A stretch of 64,000 bases of DNA from Methanococcoides orientis (GCF_021184045.1 NZ_CP073710.1:1312685-1376684); one strand, 5' to 3'. Positions 56,346 to 64,000 are shown, numbered from the stretch's first letter. A program made the numbers and translations. Notes: generated by a model not told the origin, from the sequence alone.

Positions 56346-56703
56346 GAGTTTGATAGAAGGGATTCAAAATTATAAATGTGTTCATTATAGAATTTGTTTG
56401 GGTTGTTGTAAATTAGATGTCTAATTTAGAGTATTAAATACATTCTAATCAACTGAGATCTTGTCCTTGTTGCCATCCTGTTTCTCATTACATCTCTTGT
56501 GATTATCGTTCTCTGAATGAAGTATATAATAATAAGGGAAGAGGGGGAAGAAAAACAGGAGCTTGAAGCTGTTTTATCTGAGTAGATATTAGAAAAAAAG
56601 TATATTTACATAGCTAAATTGTTAGCAATGTATATATATAAGCAAATCGTTAGCCCACCAAAGTTCATATTTGCTAAAAATCATAAAATCCGAGTTTATT
56701 GAA
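56346..56703. other. Intergenic region between the UAG-containing gene and the third kinase, 358 bp
   Basis: Contains a 9+2+9 palindrome (56409-56428) upstream of the minus-strand gene, TATA-like TTTATAAT on the minus strand near 56375, and a purine-rich stretch (56538-56566). Toward the kinase it has ATTGTTAGCAAT and other TTAGC/GCTAA elements around 56612-56660. Confidence 0.5.
56409..56428 (-). promoter_or_regulatory. Candidate operator palindrome TAAATTAGA-tg-TCTAATTTA
   Basis: A perfect 9-bp inverted repeat with a 2-bp centre, 64 bp upstream of the minus-strand 4Fe-4S gene and just upstream of its likely TATA box. The size and symmetry are typical of a dimeric winged-helix regulator site. 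The regulator is unknown. Confidence 0.45.
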
Positions 56704-58992
56704 ATGGAATCGAGTAATATATCGCTGGGGAAAAAAGTATTTTTATATGTGACGTTAGGTGCTTTTTTAGTCCTATCTGTATCTGCAATAGTTAGTATTT
56801 CTACAGTAACAGATCAACAGGAGGAAATGGCATATCAGCAATCCATAGAAATGACCAAGAACTATGCGAATTATTTCGATGGCAATGCAAGAACAAACCA
56901 AGGTATTGTTAAAACGATCTCAACATCAATGAGCAATTACGATTCAGCTGAAAGGGATGAGGTGAACGATATGCTAAAAGGCATACTTCTGGAAAACCCC
57001 CAGCTGGTTGGAGTTTATGTTGGCTATGAACCCAATGCCTTTGATGGAAGAGATTCTGAATTTATAGGAACGGAAGGCCATGATGAAACCGGAAGGTTTG
57101 TACCATACTGGAACACGATAAACGGCTCGATCGGTGTTGAGCCTCTTGAAGATTATGAGATATTAGAATATTACCAGCTTCCAAAGAAACTCAAACAAAC
57201 CGTGGCAATAGAACCTTACTTTTATCAGGGAATACTGATGGTGAGCTATGATTCTCCGATTATCAGAAATGGTGAGTTCGTTGGAATTGGCGGGGTTGAT
57301 GTGTCGCTAGAATATTTTGATGAGATCGTTTCTAATGTTACTGCTTTTGAGACCGGTTATACTTTTGTTACAAGTAACAGCGGTACACTGTTGTCTCATC
57401 CGGAGCATAAGGAATGGATCGGGACAAAGACGCTAAATGACTTTGGTATTCCAGAGATATCAGAGATGGCAACCGACATCAAAGAAGGGAAAAGTGGATA
57501 CATCGAAACAATGGACCCTGACACCGGCAGAGAAATTGTGATGTTCTATGAACCTATTAATGAAGGGACCTATAGTTTTGTACTCTGTGCTCCAAAAGAT
57601 GAGATGCTTGCAGGAGTAACGATTTTGAGGAATCGCCTCATATTTATGTCGCTATTTTCAATTATTCTAGTGGGCGGGATCGCTTATATGATCTCACGGT
57701 CAACAGACCAGACCATAAAAAAGATGCTAAATGATTTTAAATTGATATCCGATAATGCATTAACTGGAAATTTTGATACAAGGGCTGATACCGATGTACA
57801 GGTTGATTTTAAGAAGATTCCCCTGGGCCTCAATCAAATGTTGGATAATATGAGCAAGCTTACAAATAGCAATGAAAAAGCAATGCTTGCTTTGCAGAGA
57901 TCGGAATCTAAATTCAAATCATTTTTTAATAATTCTAATGATCCAATTATAATATACGATTCAGAAGGTACCATATTGGAAGTGAACGAAGTTGCTTGTG
58001 AATTCACAGGTTACAGCCGGGATGAAATGCTGAGTATGACATTAAAGGATCTGGATTCATCTGAATATGCATCAAAAGTATCCGATAGTATCAAACAATT
58101 GCACGAGGATGGACATGCTATATTTGAAAGCATGGCTATCCGTAAGGACGGTACCCCCATCCCTATAGAAACAAGCAACCGTATTATTGAGTATGCTGGC
58201 AAGCCAGCCATAATCTCCACTGCAAGAGATATTAGAGAGCATCAGAATGCAGTGGAAGCAATGCTAAAAGCAAAACTCGCTGCCGAAGATGCAAGCCGGG
58301 CCAAGTCGGAGTTCATATCTAATATAAGCCATGAGCTAAGAACTCCTCTTACTTTGATCATCGGATTCTCGGACATACTCTCCAGTGAAAATTACGGCTC
58401 TTTGAATGAAGATCAGAAGAAATACATATCTAATGTTCTTAGACATGGAAACCACCTTTTGGAGCTGATCAATGATCTACTGGACCTCTCAAATATCGAA
58501 AGCGGAAAGATGGAATTTGATATTAATGAATTCTTTGTATCCGATGCTATTGATGAAGTAGAAGCATTGATGATACCCATTGCATCAAAGAAGGACATTA
58601 ACCTGACATGTAACATCGACATTGAAATGCCTGCCATAAAAGCAGACATACTAAAATTCAAACAGATCCTTTACAACCTCGTGAGCAATGCCATTAAGTT
58701 CACAGATGAAAAAGGATCAGTGACAATTGAAGGAAAAATGTCAGAGGACTTTGTGCATATTTCTGTAAAGGACAGTGGTATCGGTATTTCACCAGAGGAT
58801 CAGGATAAACTGTTCAACCATTTCTATCAGGTGGATTCTTCAACTACCAGAGACTATGAGGGCACCGGCCTTGGCCTTGCACTTGTCAAGAAGTTTGTTG
58901 AAATGCATGATGGTGAGATCTGGGTCGAAAGTGAAGTTGGAAATGGAAGTACCTTCACATTCGCAATTCCTATTGAGAGCAAAGTGCAATAA
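56704..58992 (+). CDS. Sensor histidine kinase, dCache sensor plus PAS
   Basis: A kinase of about 762 aa: TM1 (about 12-34), extracellular double-Cache (about 45-310) closely matching the kinase at 18309 (YEPNAFDGRD; GIGGVDVSLEYFDEIV), TM2 (about 315-335), a HAMP-like linker, one PAS domain (about 395-515), HisKA with H543 (SNISHELRTPLTLIIGF) and HATPase (GTGLGLALVKKFV). ATG 56704 is preferred to TTG 56671. No receiver or regulator gene is nearby. The shared sensor implies the same stimulus as its paralog but a different output module. Confidence 0.92.
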   Translation: MESSNISLGKKVFLYVTLGAFLVLSVSAIVSISTVTDQQEEMAYQQSIEMTKNYANYFDGNARTNQGIVKTISTSMSNYDSAERDEVNDMLKGILLENPQLVGVYVGYEPNAFDGRDSEFIGTEGHDETGRFVPYWNTINGSIGVEPLEDYEILEYYQLPKKLKQTVAIEPYFYQGILMVSYDSPIIRNGEFVGIGGVDVSLEYFDEIVSNVTAFETGYTFVTSNSGTLLSHPEHKEWIGTKTLNDFGIPEISEMATDIKEGKSGYIETMDPDTGREIVMFYEPINEGTYSFVLCAPKDEMLAGVTILRNRLIFMSLFSIILVGGIAYMISRSTDQTIKKMLNDFKLISDNALTGNFDTRADTDVQVDFKKIPLGLNQMLDNMSKLTNSNEKAMLALQRSESKFKSFFNNSNDPIIIYDSEGTILEVNEVACEFTGYSRDEMLSMTLKDLDSSEYASKVSDSIKQLHEDGHAIFESMAIRKDGTPIPIETSNRIIEYAGKPAIISTARDIREHQNAVEAMLKAKLAAEDASRAKSEFISNISHELRTPLTLIIGFSDILSSENYGSLNEDQKKYISNVLRHGNHLLELINDLLDLSNIESGKMEFDINEFFVSDAIDEVEALMIPIASKKDINLTCNIDIEMPAIKADILKFKQILYNLVSNAIKFTDEKGSVTIEGKMSEDFVHISVKDSGIGISPEDQDKLFNHFYQVDSSTTRDYEGTGLGLALVKKFVEMHDGEIWVESEVGNGSTFTFAIPIESKVQ

Positions 58993-59138
58993 GATCCTAT
59001 TCAGAAGTATTAGTGATATTATCACCGGTTATAAAAAAACTCTCATATTGATATCAGTAATATCACTAGATCTTCTATTGCTACCGATAGCCTTTAGCTA
59101 TGCAAAACCTGTTGATGCCATTGATCTTACCGTGTAAG

Positions 59139-59336
59139 TTATACATTTACACTAATCCTGTTACTCCATCCTTCCAATATCCCCCGGACATGAGTATTCA
59201 AATTAAGCGGATGATCACTTTTGGCATTCTGCTTCATATAATCTAACGTACCCTTAGAGAACCCCATATTCTTCCATTCAGTATAAAGCATGTCAATGAC
59301 CTTCTTCCTCAACAGATCCACCTTGAGGACGTCCAA
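59139..59336 (-). pseudogene. Gene relic, possibly the 3' end of a cas1
   Basis: The minus strand reads LLRKKVIDMLYTEWKNMGFS and continues GTLDYMKQNAKSDHPLNLNTHV...LEGW before a TAA. This recalls, from memory, the C-terminal tail of a group of archaeal Cas1 integrases (GFSKGTLHYMKQNA-type), but I cannot verify it. Upstream the frame runs into the duplicated segment and then a stop, so only the tail remains. In copy 1 the corresponding part (LLRKKGIDLLYIR) ends at a stop. No CRISPR array or other cas genes are seen. Confidence 0.4.
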
Positions 59337-59594
59337 TAAATATATATTAAATTGAACACATTTTTTTATTGGGGAAATGCAATTTGGGGTATTGCAGATT
59401 TTCTGGACCAATACAATATTGATGTTTTACTTATGCTGAAATATTGACGAAGATAAATGATTCAGAAGATCAGTATCTGGCAGAAAGGTTATGCCCATTT
59501 CATGTGCTATGCCCAACCTATTGCACCCCTGCAAGCAAACCGGACAAGTAGCTTCAATAAAGCATTGCGTGGAACATAAATATTTCATATGTGA
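59282..59594 (+). repeat. Duplicated ~330-bp segment, copy 2
   Basis: Partner of 52284-52618. The TATA-like TATATATTAAAT is at 59341-59352 and the TGCAAT/ATTGCA hairpin at 59378-59396, where the loop differs only in one base. It lacks about 25 bp present in copy 1 after ATATTGATGTT. It leads into the zinc-ribbon gene. Confidence 0.8.
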
Positions 59595-59611
59595 TAAAGG
59601 GAGGGAAACAA

Positions 59612-59767
59612 ATGAAAAAAATAGATTTCAAAGGGCCAAGAGATATGCACAAATCAAAATGTACTAACTGCGGTCAGGAAACACACGTACCTTTCGTACC
59701 GGACCCAGAAAGACCGGTATACTGCAAGGAATGCTTCCAGAAACACAAACCACCTAAAAAAGACTAA
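59612..59767 (+). CDS. Small CxxC-CxxC zinc-ribbon protein (51 aa)
   Basis: ATG 59612 follows GGGAGGGAAACA. The 51-aa basic protein has two CxxC pairs, CTNC (17-20) and CKEC (38-41), spaced as a zinc ribbon, with VPFVPDPERPVY between and a lysine-rich tail. Similar short proteins are common in methanogens (CxxC-x17-CxxC type) and are presumed nucleic-acid or zinc binding. It is too short for usual gene callers. Its leader is the duplicated segment also found before the phasin-like gene. Confidence 0.75.
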   Translation: MKKIDFKGPRDMHKSKCTNCGQETHVPFVPDPERPVYCKECFQKHKPPKKD

Positions 59768-59912
59768 GTGGATGTGAATGACAATCTTTTTTAGAAGCTC
59801 AAAGTGAAATGTGCGATTAGATAGAACATTTCTAAAAGCAACATAAATCTTCTTTTTTTTGATTTTCTGCATCACAAACATCCATAAAATAAAATCAAAA
59901 GTTTTATCAACA

Positions 59913-59932
59913 TTATGCATTATAATGCATAA
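59913..59932 (+). promoter_or_regulatory. 20-bp perfect palindrome just before the DUF134 gene
   Basis: TTATGCATTATAATGCATAA is its own reverse complement over all 20 bases and ends two bases before the ATG at 59935. It would cover the transcription start or ribosome-binding region. Since the gene encodes a helix-turn-helix protein, autoregulation is likely but inferred. Confidence 0.6.
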
Positions 59933-59934
59933 CT

Positions 59935-60450
59935 ATGGGACGCCCGAGAAAAAGAAGAATGGTTAATTTCGACCACAATGTAAGGCATTTCAAACCATCA
60001 GGCACTTGCCTGAAAGATCTGGAAGAGGTCAACATAACTATTGATGAACTGGAAACCCTTAGGCTGAGCTATCTTGAAAAGATGAAGCAGGACAGTGCTG
60101 CCCAAACTATGGAAATACACCAGTCCACCTTTCAAAGGACGCTCCAGAGAACACTGCAAAAGATCGCAGATGCTCTTGTACATGGAAAATCAATTCGAGT
60201 AGAAGGAGGAGACTATACAATGCCAGGAAAGGACGGAACAGGATCGATGGGCCAGGGACCAGTCGGAGGACAGAATCAAGGTCAGGGTCGGGGACAAAGA
60301 GGCTTCCGCGGTGGAAAGGGAGCAGGAACTGCCGGACCCGGAGGAGAATGCAAGTGCCCGAGCTGTGGTTATGAACAAACTCACCAGCCAGGGGTTCCCT
60401 GTGCACAGATGACCTGTCCGGAATGTGGAAAGCCCATGGTCAGGAAATGA
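59935..60450 (+). CDS. DUF134 (UPF0251) DNA-binding protein with C-terminal metal site
   Basis: This 171-aa protein has N-terminal basic MGRPRKRRMV, then a sigma-region-4-like helix-turn-helix (about 35-82; DELETLRLSYLEKM, STFQRTLQRTLQKIADALV), as in the DUF134 family. A glycine/glutamine-rich linker (about 95-136) leads to a C-terminal cysteine cluster CKCPSCGYEQ...CAQMTCPECGKPM. Some relatives lie near Fe-Mo or redox genes. Probably a metal- or redox-sensing regulator; the target may be its own promoter palindrome. The radical SAM gene follows 43 bp downstream. Confidence 0.85.
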   Translation: MGRPRKRRMVNFDHNVRHFKPSGTCLKDLEEVNITIDELETLRLSYLEKMKQDSAAQTMEIHQSTFQRTLQRTLQKIADALVHGKSIRVEGGDYTMPGKDGTGSMGQGPVGGQNQGQGRGQRGFRGGKGAGTAGPGGECKCPSCGYEQTHQPGVPCAQMTCPECGKPMVRK

Positions 60451-60493
60451 TCAGGCAGAGAAACAAACTGAAGGACCTCACAGGAAAACCGGG

Positions 60494-61498
60494 ATGAAAT
60501 CAACAAATGTGATCAAAATGAAGTCAAGGATCATCTACGGCCCGATCCTTTCAAGGAGGCTTGGAAGGTCGCTTGGGATCGATATTATCAAAAAGGGCGA
60601 GTTCAGGAAGAACTGCAATTTTGACTGTGTCTACTGTCAGCTTGGACATGTGGAATGGAAGATATCGACCCTTTCAGACGTTACCGATTCTGTAACAACT
60701 GAAGAAGTGATCGATGGCATCACTAACTACCACAAGAAAGTGGATGATCTTGACTACATCACATTTTCAGGAACATGTGAACCTACACTGAACCTGGAAC
60801 TGGGAAACATGATCGAGCAGATCAGACAGATCAGCGATGTTCCCATTTCTGTGATCACGAACTCTTCCCTCGTTAGCAGGGAGGAGGTCAGAAAAAATCT
60901 TTCGAAAGCAGACCTTGTGGTCGCTACCCTGGCCTCAGGAAATGAAGATACATTTCAGGCGATCAACAGGCCAGCGGGAGGGATCGAACTTCAGGACATC
61001 ATCGAAGGACTCCGGAAACTGCAGAAGATGAAGGGGCCGAAACTCTCCATCGAGGTCATGCTTCTGGACTCAGATAACGACTATCCTGTCAATTCAAGCG
61101 ACGAGGAGGTCGGTAAGCTCATCGAGGTCCTAAAGTACATCGATCCGGACGAGATCGAAGTGCTGACCACAACCCGACCTCCGGCTGAAGATTTTATCGT
61201 ACCTGTTCCTGAGATAAGGCTCAAGGAGATCGCAAAAAGGTTTGATGAGGAGCTGGGAAGGGAAAGAGTAAGACTTGTGCTTAAGGGACTCAAGAGAAAG
61301 CGGTCGAACATACAGCATGAGAACCTCGTAGATGAGGTCTATGATCTTATACTCCGCAGGCCCTGTACATTTGAGCAGGTGGTGCAGTCGCTGGATATTG
61401 ATAAGGAGGAACTTGCCCCGATAATTGAAGGACTGGTCGGGGAACAGAAGATCATTGAGATCTTATCTGAGAACGGGACTTACTATCGCCCAACATAA
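60494..61498 (+). CDS. Radical SAM protein
   Basis: A radical SAM enzyme of about 334 aa with the CX3CX2C cluster site C41, C45, C48 (CNFDCVYC), a preceding GPILSRRLGRSLGID and SGTCEPTLN in the SAM-binding region. A C-terminal winged-helix-like part (about 275-334) is present. The family (COG0731-like, wyosine/uncharacterised radical SAM) has no firm function here. ATG 60494 is chosen because upstream starts (GTG 60425) would run into the DUF134 gene; ATG 60518 is also possible. Likely co-transcribed with DUF134. Confidence 0.85.
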   Translation: MKSTNVIKMKSRIIYGPILSRRLGRSLGIDIIKKGEFRKNCNFDCVYCQLGHVEWKISTLSDVTDSVTTEEVIDGITNYHKKVDDLDYITFSGTCEPTLNLELGNMIEQIRQISDVPISVITNSSLVSREEVRKNLSKADLVVATLASGNEDTFQAINRPAGGIELQDIIEGLRKLQKMKGPKLSIEVMLLDSDNDYPVNSSDEEVGKLIEVLKYIDPDEIEVLTTTRPPAEDFIVPVPEIRLKEIAKRFDEELGRERVRLVLKGLKRKRSNIQHENLVDEVYDLILRRPCTFEQVVQSLDIDKEELAPIIEGLVGEQKIIEILSENGTYYRPT

Positions 61499-61538
61499 CT
61501 TACTCAGCTTTTTATAATTTTTCGGAAGATATTGTTTT

Positions 61539-61648
61539 CCTCCGAGTATTTGCATTCTACACACTCCATGCACTGAACCTTTTAGTCACAATATCCTCTT
61601 TTCCTTCTAAAATATGTAAATAAAACAAATCGCTCCATGACTCGGAGG
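61539..61648. other. Widely spaced 8-bp inverted repeat
   Basis: CCTCCGAG (61539-61546) and CTCGGAGG (61641-61648) are exact complements 94 bp apart in the gap before the carbonic anhydrase gene. It may mark a structured leader or untranslated RNA, or be chance. Confidence 0.2.
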
Positions 61649-61745
61649 TCGTATACTATTACTCCAACTAATTTGCTCCAATCCATAGGACTAAATATCC
61701 CAACACTCCACAAATATAATAGAACGATTTGATCAGGTGAGAAAA

Positions 61746-62261
61746 ATGCTATTAAAATTCAAGGACAAGGAACCAATCGTTGCTGAAACTGCATTCATCG
61801 CAAAATCCGCAGACATCATCGGAGACGTGGTTATAGGTGAGAACTCAAGCATCTGGTTCAATGCGGTCCTCCGGGCAGACATGGATAAAATAAAGATAGG
61901 AAACCGCACAAGCATCCAGGACAATTCAGTTATCCACACCGACCCCGCAACTCCAACCGAGATAGGGGACGATGTGACCGTGGGTCACGGGGCAGTCCTG
62001 CATAGCTGTAAGATCGGAGACAATGTTCTCATAGGCATGAACTCCACAGTGCTTGACGGTGTCGAGATCGGAGAGAATTCCATCGTTGGTGCCAATGCAC
62101 TTGTTCCACCAGGCAAGAAATTCCCGCCTAACAGCGTTATCACAGGAGTTCCCGGGAAAGTAAGAAGGGAAGCCACACCTGAGGATGCTGTAATGATAAG
62201 GGAAAATGCAGCAGAATATGTGAAGCTGGCAGCGGAATATAGGAAGCAGAAGAAGAACTGA
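61746..62261 (+). CDS. Gamma-class carbonic anhydrase-like protein
   Basis: This 171-aa left-handed beta-helix protein is made of hexapeptide repeats (IIGDVVIGENSSIWFNAVLR; IGDDVTVGHGAVLHSC). The three zinc-type histidines are in VIHTD, VGHG and LHSC. It is related to Cam/CamH of Methanosarcina; it lacks the long N-terminal signal of secreted Cam, so it is a cytoplasmic CamH-like form. ATG 61746 is used with GGTGAG upstream. Activity toward CO2 is plausible but many homologs are untested. Confidence 0.9.
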   Translation: MLLKFKDKEPIVAETAFIAKSADIIGDVVIGENSSIWFNAVLRADMDKIKIGNRTSIQDNSVIHTDPATPTEIGDDVTVGHGAVLHSCKIGDNVLIGMNSTVLDGVEIGENSIVGANALVPPGKKFPPNSVITGVPGKVRREATPEDAVMIRENAAEYVKLAAEYRKQKKN

Positions 62262-62306
62262 TCGATCATCACATCTCCATTAATTGATTAAAAGGATTGA
62301 GGTTAC

Positions 62307-63113
62307 ATGGAAAAACAACAATTGAAAGAAGTCCTTCTGGAAAAATGCAGGGAAATGGAGATCCCGCTGGTCGGGGTGGCCAATGTTGAGCGCTGGGAAA
62401 AGCCCCTGTTCCATCCATGGATACCTGAAGAATTCCATCCTCAGTCCATCTACCCTGAAGCAAGATCTGCGATAGTCATAGGACTACCAGTGACACTCCC
62501 GGTGCTGGAGACATCTCCATCGATATACTACCGCGAGCTCTACAAGACAGTGAACAGCCTGCTGGACCAGTACACCTACCGACTGTCAAACTTCCTTACT
62601 GAGAAAGGCTATTCTTCTATCTTCGTTCCAAGGGATGGATACGGCTCTATCAAGGTACTTCTGGATAATCCCGTTGCTTTCTTTTCACACCGACATGCTG
62701 CAGTCCTTGCAGGTCTTGGAAACTTCGGAGTCAACAATACCATCCTGACTCCAGAATACGGCCCCAGGATACGATTCGGTACTATTTTCACCACTGCTGA
62801 ACTTGAACCGGACAACATCATGGAAAAGCAGCTATGCAACCATTGCATGCGTTGTGTCAGGATGTGTCCGTCAAATGCACTTGCGGAAAAGAACTATCCC
62901 GAAGGGATCACTGACAAGAAAGCATGTGCATCCTTTAGCGATGAGCTGAATAAACGAGAGATTTCACCTTGCGGGATATGTATAAAGGTCTGTCCGATCG
63001 GAGAGGATCGCAAAACCTACGGAAGGGAAAATGCTTCAATGTATAAAAAGAAGGATGAGTTCAAGAAGTATCACAATGCATGGGAACATGTACGTTCTTA
63101 TGGTGGAAAATAA
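62307..63113 (+). CDS. 4Fe-4S protein, QueG/DUF1730-like
   Basis: A 268-aa protein related to the N-terminal part of epoxyqueuosine reductase, with a double ferredoxin domain: CNHCMRCVRMCP and CGICIKVCPIG. The region HRHAAVLAGLGNFGVNNTIL corresponds to HIKVAAHLAGLGFIGHNTQV in the UAG-containing paralog at 55.6 kb. It lacks the C-terminal repeats of QueG. Electron-transfer function in corrinoid or other reductive activation is possible but unproven. Confidence 0.85.
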   Translation: MEKQQLKEVLLEKCREMEIPLVGVANVERWEKPLFHPWIPEEFHPQSIYPEARSAIVIGLPVTLPVLETSPSIYYRELYKTVNSLLDQYTYRLSNFLTEKGYSSIFVPRDGYGSIKVLLDNPVAFFSHRHAAVLAGLGNFGVNNTILTPEYGPRIRFGTIFTTAELEPDNIMEKQLCNHCMRCVRMCPSNALAEKNYPEGITDKKACASFSDELNKREISPCGICIKVCPIGEDRKTYGRENASMYKKKDEFKKYHNAWEHVRSYGGK

Positions 63114-63192
63114 CCGGCAACATGTGCTCCGGGTGAGAAACAAAACATAAAAAAATAGAAGTTAAAAGTTAAAAATCAAAAGCTAAAAAGGA

Positions 63193-63492
63193 TTAAAGGA
63201 CGTCCTTTAAAGCATTTGCAGCGGTATAGACACTTCCCACACCGCAGATGTAATGGGTGATCTTTACTGCCTGCATAACCTCTTCTTTTGTAGCTCCTGC
63301 TTCCATTGCCTGTACTGCAAGGGATGTTACGCCGTTCACAGCGCCTTTTGATGCATCAAGTGCCATTGCCATAAGGAGCTTGTATTTTAATGGGATGCCA
63401 TCTTCTTCAAAAGAAGTTATACGTGTATCCTCAAGAAGCTGGAAAAAGTCTGCATCGGAATCTATTATGACCTGAAGTGGATTTTCTGACAT
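63193..63492 (-). CDS. Carboxymuconolactone decarboxylase/AhpD-like protein
   Basis: This 99-aa all-helical protein of the CMD/AhpD fold has YKLLMAMALDASKGAVNGVTSL and AGATKEEVMQAVKIT. Only one cysteine remains (YICGVGSV), so the CxxC redox pair of AhpD is absent and peroxidase-partner activity is unlikely. Function unknown. It is convergent with the Fe-S gene. Confidence 0.85.
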   Translation of the reverse strand: MSENPLQVIIDSDADFFQLLEDTRITSFEEDGIPLKYKLLMAMALDASKGAVNGVTSLAVQAMEAGATKEEVMQAVKITHYICGVGSVYTAANALKDVL

Positions 63493-63556
63493 TTTATGAT
63501 CACCTTCATTTTAAGACTGACAGGAATATATATGAATTTGTTCATAATCAAAATGG

Positions 63557-64000
63557 ATGAAAAAGTTTCCCTTTACTGAAAAGACGGAGAACATCCACCG
63601 GAATAACGGAGAAAGCGGTTCCTTCTGGGAGGATAGGAAAGACCGTCACCATTGCGGTATCGACATTTATGCACCTGAAGGTGAACCTGTTATTGCTATT
63701 GAGAGTGGGGAAGTAATTGACGTCGGTATAATGACATCACCCGAAAGGATATCTTACTGGAATGAAACACATTACATCATCATCAGAAACCATTCCGGAC
63801 TTTTCTGCAAATATGGAGAACTTGGTTCTTCGAACGTAAAGGTAGGAGATACTGTTGAAGCCGGGCAGCTGATCGGATATGTCGGTACTGTGCTGAACAG
63901 TGACAAAATTGACGGGAATGCTCCCGAATACATTCAGAAGCTAAAAGATAAAAATCCCAGCATGCTCCACTTTGAGCTGTGGGAAAATGATCCTGTCGTT
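63557..64000 (+). CDS. M23-family (LytM-like) metallopeptidase, 3' truncated by window
   Basis: The frame from ATG 63557 is open to the window end (148 residues). It has the zinc-binding HCGIDIYAPEGEPVIA (HxxxD) and LHFELWEND (HxH-like second motif), the hallmarks of M23 peptidases, with SGEVIDVG and NHSGLFCKYGELG between. No signal peptide is visible in the given start. In archaea without murein such proteins are of unclear role, perhaps acting on pseudopeptides or as inactive scaffolds. Confidence 0.8.
   Translation, partial: MKKFPFTEKTENIHRNNGESGSFWEDRKDRHHCGIDIYAPEGEPVIAIESGEVIDVGIMTSPERISYWNETHYIIIRNHSGLFCKYGELGSSNVKVGDTVEAGQLIGYVGTVLNSDKIDGNAPEYIQKLKDKNPSMLHFELWENDPVV

Larger units (their letters stand above)
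58993..59611. other. 619-bp region with a cas1-like relic and the second duplicated leader
   Basis: Left of 59139 there is a short hydrophobic stretch on the plus strand without a start. From 59139 to about 59336 the minus strand encodes what looks like the C-terminal tail of a larger protein (listed as a pseudogene). From 59282 to 59594 lies copy 2 of the duplicated segment, ending ~18 bp before the zinc-ribbon gene. Confidence 0.6.

Noticed and set aside
1-64000. CRISPR arrays, insertion sequences, rRNA, prophage
   Set aside because: I looked for regularly spaced repeats, transposase motifs and rRNA sequence and saw none. The only CRISPR-related hint is the uncertain cas1-like tail at 59.1 kb.

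Overview
The window comes from a methanogenic archaeon of the Methanosarcinales, most like the Methanococcoides/Methanolobus branch; the genus is an inference. The evidence is a complete coenzyme F430 operon (cfbA-E-D-C-B), archaeal lipid genes (sn-glycerol-1-phosphate dehydrogenase, CDP-archaeol synthase), an archaeal tRNA-splicing endonuclease, archaeal purine genes (PurP), LL-diaminopimelate aminotransferase, GatD, archaeal class III pilins and AT-rich TATA promoters. Two genes are interrupted by an in-frame UAG with homologous sequence continuing past it, while no other gene whose stop I read ends in UAG. That is the pattern expected of a pyrrolysine-decoding methylotrophic methanogen.

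Layout. 1-6.1 kb: 3' end of acetyl-CoA synthetase, pyrF, cbiZ, a SpoT-like HD hydrolase, a small membrane protein and a TctA-like permease. 6.2-10.6 kb: PRC-barrel protein, MIP18-type Fe-S protein, superoxide reductase, a membrane ferredoxin, a PEBP lipoprotein, a cupin and a CooC-type ATPase. 10.7-15.1 kb: cation efflux, aroC, dapL and a secreted acetolactate decarboxylase. 15.4-18 kb: a zinc/manganese ABC importer with a palindromic candidate operator at its promoter. 18.3-22.6 kb: two sensor histidine kinases. 22.7-25.5 kb: argH, gatD. 25.6-30.2 kb, minus strand: two pilins, DUF5371, purP, SpoIIM-like and DUF63 membrane proteins. 30.3-40 kb, plus strand: egsA, UPF0179, DUF2150, the cfb operon, endA and alaX. 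40-43 kb, minus strand: a split CcmF-type cytochrome c/heme assembly pair (first gene UAG-interrupted) and rubrerythrin. 43-49.4 kb: carS, pyrE, hcp, cupin, purD, argF. 49.4-64 kb is more accessory: small ORFs, tRNA-Leu(CAG), a GNAT, a J-domain protein, a phasin-like protein, an iron-sulfur flavoprotein, an unrecognised 570-aa coiled-coil membrane protein, the second UAG-interrupted gene, a third kinase whose sensor matches the one at 18.3 kb, a possible cas1 relic, a zinc ribbon, DUF134, radical SAM, gamma carbonic anhydrase, an Fe-S protein, an AhpD-like protein and the start of an M23 peptidase.

The main threads are nickel tetrapyrrole biosynthesis, Fe-S/heme/redox handling and oxidative or nitrosative stress defence (superoxide reductase, rubrerythrin, Hcp, Isf), and membrane sensing. 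The most unusual observations are the two in-frame UAG codons, an apparent ACG start for carS, and a ~330-bp segment duplicated in front of two unrelated small genes (52.3 and 59.3 kb) and abutting a cas1-like relic. Also notable are the internally duplicated 570-aa protein and several perfect palindromes at promoters. I see no CRISPR array, insertion sequence, rRNA or prophage.
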